From Actinomycetota bacterium (GTDB lineage: Bacteria > Actinomycetota > Humimicrobiia > Humimicrobiales > Humimicrobiaceae): 8,122 nt of DNA. The notes beneath the pieces were generated by a model that was not told the origin of the DNA, did no database searches, and worked only from the letters and a program-made list of their open reading frames with translations. Every line of letters starts with the position of its first letter. Position 1 is the stretch's first letter. Positions 6,583-8,122 of this stretch are shown one piece after another. Made by a program: the position numbers and the translations under genes. The stretch spans positions 1 to 8,122 of the forward strand of contig JAMCVO010000760.1 of NCBI GenBank assembly GCA_023475715.1. The letters run 5' to 3'.

Positions 6583-7508
6583 TTTATCTTCATTACCTTT
6601 CCATTATTCTCTAAAGACTTCTCAGCCAAAGTAAGCAATCTGGTGACTTTAACTCCAAAATCTAAATTAGATTTTTCAATATCCTTGTTTTCTTGGATCG
6701 CATCAATAAATTCTTTAACTTCGATCTCCAATGGTTTACCACTGCCATAAGCCGGATATGTAACTTTAGAGAGCGGATTCATATTTTGATGGTAATAAGC
6801 AACTTTCTTTTTTACTAAATCGCTATAAACTATAGTTTTATTGCTTCCCACAATTACCAATTCTCTTTTTTTTGTAGGAGACAACCAGCTTAATTTTGCG
6901 AAAGCCTGAGTCTTGTTTGGAAATTTAAGATTTAAGAAAACAAGGTCATAAAATCCCCATGCTTTTACTTCAATTGGGTCTTCTTGAAAAATATCCAGGA
7001 AAAGAGAAATAGTATGGGGCCCTAGATGCCAAAGAATTGAAACATCCTTACAAAACGGGCCACTATTTAACATTTCATGGAAAAGATACTGTATTGGCCC
7101 TATCTCTTTGATTAATTTTTTCGCTTTAATATATGCAGGATCAAATAGGTAAACGTGACCCAGTAATACTTTCGATCTGCTTTTATCTTGTAATAACTTT
7201 AATTTCAGCGCTTCTTGATAATCGATTGTTAAAGGCTTTTCTATAAGTAAATTCATATTTTTTTCTAATAAATCTTTAGCAATTTGAAAATGAGTAGAGG
7301 CAGGCGTAGCAATTATCACGCCGTTTATGTCAGAGAATTTAAAAAAATCCTTATAGTTTGTTGTTTTAATATAATTATCAGGTAAAGATTGAAGGGTGTT
7401 TTGTGTTTTAGAGCACACGTATTTGATTCTGCAATTATTGAAAGACTTTACAGTAGAGAGGAAATTCTTACCCCAGGCCCCAACCCCAATTAAAGCCAAA
7501 TTTATCAT
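6579..7508 (-). CDS. Gfo/Idh/MocA family NAD(P)-dependent sugar oxidoreductase
   Basis: With the start at ATG 7508-7506 the protein has 309 residues and begins MINLALIGVGAWG, placing the Rossmann GxGxxG motif (G8-G13) directly at the N terminus as usual. ATPASTH (67-73) and EKPL (90-93, with the catalytic/NAD-binding Lys) are the family hallmarks; WHLGPH (160-165) is the substrate-site motif with the conserved His. Relatives oxidise or reduce a keto/hydroxyl group of sugars or nucleotide sugars, such as the 3-position in amino-sugar pathways; the substrate here is not evident. The frame is open further upstream to 7544, but that extension overlaps the methyltransferase gene and has no ribosome site, whereas AAGGGG sits 7 bases before the chosen ATG. 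The gene starts one base after the methyltransferase stop and overlaps the GT4 fusion start by 4 bases, so it lies in the middle of a coupled operon. Confidence 0.9.
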   Translation of the reverse strand: MINLALIGVGAWGKNFLSTVKSFNNCRIKYVCSKTQNTLQSLPDNYIKTTNYKDFFKFSDINGVIIATPASTHFQIAKDLLEKNMNLLIEKPLTIDYQEALKLKLLQDKSRSKVLLGHVYLFDPAYIKAKKLIKEIGPIQYLFHEMLNSGPFCKDVSILWHLGPHTISLFLDIFQEDPIEVKAWGFYDLVFLNLKFPNKTQAFAKLSWLSPTKKRELVIVGSNKTIVYSDLVKKKVAYYHQNMNPLSKVTYPAYGSGKPLEIEVKEFIDAIQENKDIEKSNLDFGVKVTRLLTLAEKSLENNGKVMKIK

Positions 7509-7509
7509 T

Positions 7510-8088
7510 TTAATTCCCCTTTTTGGGTTTTTCTGCTTTAACAAAAATTGTCATACCTACATTAGAGTTATTTTTTTTATTGAAGCTATCAGCAAATTCT
7601 GCCATACCAAAATATAATTTTGGTATGAATGACCTTTGTTTGGAATCAAATTCCTCAAATTTATTTACTTGGCTACGCAAATTATTTGGTAACATTTGTG
7701 CCTTTAACATCCTGGCTCCTATATTTATCAGGTAATGATTAAAAGGTAAACACCATTTAGTTTGAACTTCTACTTTACTTACATAAAAACCTGCTTTTTC
7801 CAAAGCATCCCTGATTTGCTGAGGCTTATATAACCTAATATGCTGATTCCAAATACCTGCCCAAAACCCAGACTTAACATGAGTTTTAAATATCCGTTCC
7901 AATAACCAATTTACAGGATCCCATAAAAAAGGGTAATTTGCATTAGGCACAGTTAATGCCAATACTCCACCAGGTTTTAAAATCCTCAATACCTCCTTAA
8001 GGCCCTTAACATCATTAGGCAGGTGTTCTGCTACTTCACTCATAACAGCCTTGTCAAAACTGTTATTTTTAATCGGAAGATTCTCCAT
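7510..8088 (-). CDS. Class I SAM-dependent methyltransferase (Methyltransf_11 type), N-terminally truncated in this window
   Basis: The frame from ATG 8088-8086 gives 192 residues starting MENLPIKNNSFDKAV, which is the motif II/III part of a small-molecule SAM methyltransferase (LP...NSFD..V, followed by SEVAEHL and EVLRILKPGGVLALTVPN). A post-core region follows (NQHIRLYKPQQIRDALEKAGF), typical of methyltransferases in glycan clusters. The SAM-binding motif I (GxGxG) and first strands, normally about 60-80 residues earlier, are missing. The homologous reading continues 7 codons above the ATG (VLTTANL) but then meets TAG (8112-8110) and TGA (8115-8113). No Shine-Dalgarno precedes the ATG. The gene may therefore be frameshifted, truncated, or mis-sequenced at the window edge; as written it would probably not bind SAM. 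It would otherwise methylate a sugar or lipid-linked intermediate (inference). The A of its stop is one base before the next start. Confidence 0.75.
   Translation of the reverse strand: MENLPIKNNSFDKAVMSEVAEHLPNDVKGLKEVLRILKPGGVLALTVPNANYPFLWDPVNWLLERIFKTHVKSGFWAGIWNQHIRLYKPQQIRDALEKAGFYVSKVEVQTKWCLPFNHYLINIGARMLKAQMLPNNLRSQVNKFEEFDSKQRSFIPKLYFGMAEFADSFNKKNNSNVGMTIFVKAEKPKKGN
7516..7521 (-). promoter_or_regulatory. Ribosome binding site of the Gfo/Idh/MocA gene
   Basis: Read on the minus strand this is AAGGGG, 7 bases before the ATG at 7508-7506. It lies inside the last codons of the methyltransferase gene. It is the strongest Shine-Dalgarno in the window and settles the start of the oxidoreductase at 7508 instead of 7544. 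Confidence 0.75.
7603..7627. repeat. Perfect 11-bp inverted repeat with a 3-base loop inside the methyltransferase gene
   Basis: The arms are CATACCAAAAT and ATTTTGGTATG around a 3-base ATA spacer. It lies within coding sequence (residues PKLYFG), so it may be chance or an mRNA hairpin. There is no U-run typical of a terminator directly after it on either strand. Confidence 0.5.
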
Positions 8089-8122
8089 TAAATTAGCTGT
8101 TGTTAATACCTATCAACAAATT

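Noticed and set aside
7509..7544. Longer start for the Gfo/Idh/MocA protein at 7544, adding 12 residues.
   Set aside because: The Rossmann motif starts right after the Met at 7508, a strong AAGGGG precedes it, and the extension lies inside the methyltransferase gene.
8110..8115. Alternative genetic code (TGA as Gly, as in some CPR lineages) to rescue the methyltransferase frame.
   Set aside because: A TAG follows directly, and the oxidoreductase ends naturally at a TGA in an ATGA overlap, so the standard code fits.

Overview
The window is AT-rich, almost wholly coding, and devoted to surface-glycan biosynthesis. Genes are packed with spacings of -4 to +6 bases, and Shine-Dalgarno sites are weak or absent before several of them. 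This compact style, together with the protein mix, would fit an uncultured bacterium such as a Patescibacteria/CPR lineage, but that is an impression from the sequence and not a taxonomic assignment. Stop codons fit the standard bacterial code.

Left part (about 1-1439, + strand): the end of a nucleotide-sugar operon. It holds the C-terminal part of a DegT/DnrJ/EryC1-type PLP enzyme of the RfbH/ColD kind (5' end outside the window), then a dTDP-4-dehydrorhamnose-reductase-like NAD(P)-dependent enzyme.

Right part (8122 down to 1428, - strand): a convergent operon read right to left. It encodes a class I SAM methyltransferase lacking its N-terminal SAM-binding half, a Gfo/Idh/MocA sugar oxidoreductase, a 938-residue protein with an N-terminal GT4 glycosyltransferase fused to a polytopic membrane GT-C-like module, a stand-alone 530-residue copy of that membrane module, and a DPM1-like GT2 glycosyltransferase. 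The two operons meet tail to tail with a 12-base overlap of coding sequence.

The most notable structure is the tandem duplication of the membrane module (2168-3760 and 3766-5379). The copies are clearly diverged through the middle, yet share a 211-bp stretch of perfect identity at the 3' end (2168-2378 = 3766-3976) and a second, nearly identical stretch near the 5' end (3383-3578 vs 4987-5182). Abrupt switches between identity and divergence suggest gene conversion, or a short-read assembly artefact that should be excluded. An internal GTG with a GAGGG site lies at the domain junction of the fusion (5377-5391), so the second module might also be made separately.

Working model (inference): the + strand enzymes make a deoxysugar nucleotide; the GT2 makes a polyprenyl-phosphate sugar; the GT4 adds sugar in the cytoplasm; and the two GT-C-like proteins transfer lipid-linked sugar on the outer face of the membrane. 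There is no stretch over 300 bases without a gene, and I saw no RNA genes, CRISPR arrays or insertion sequences.
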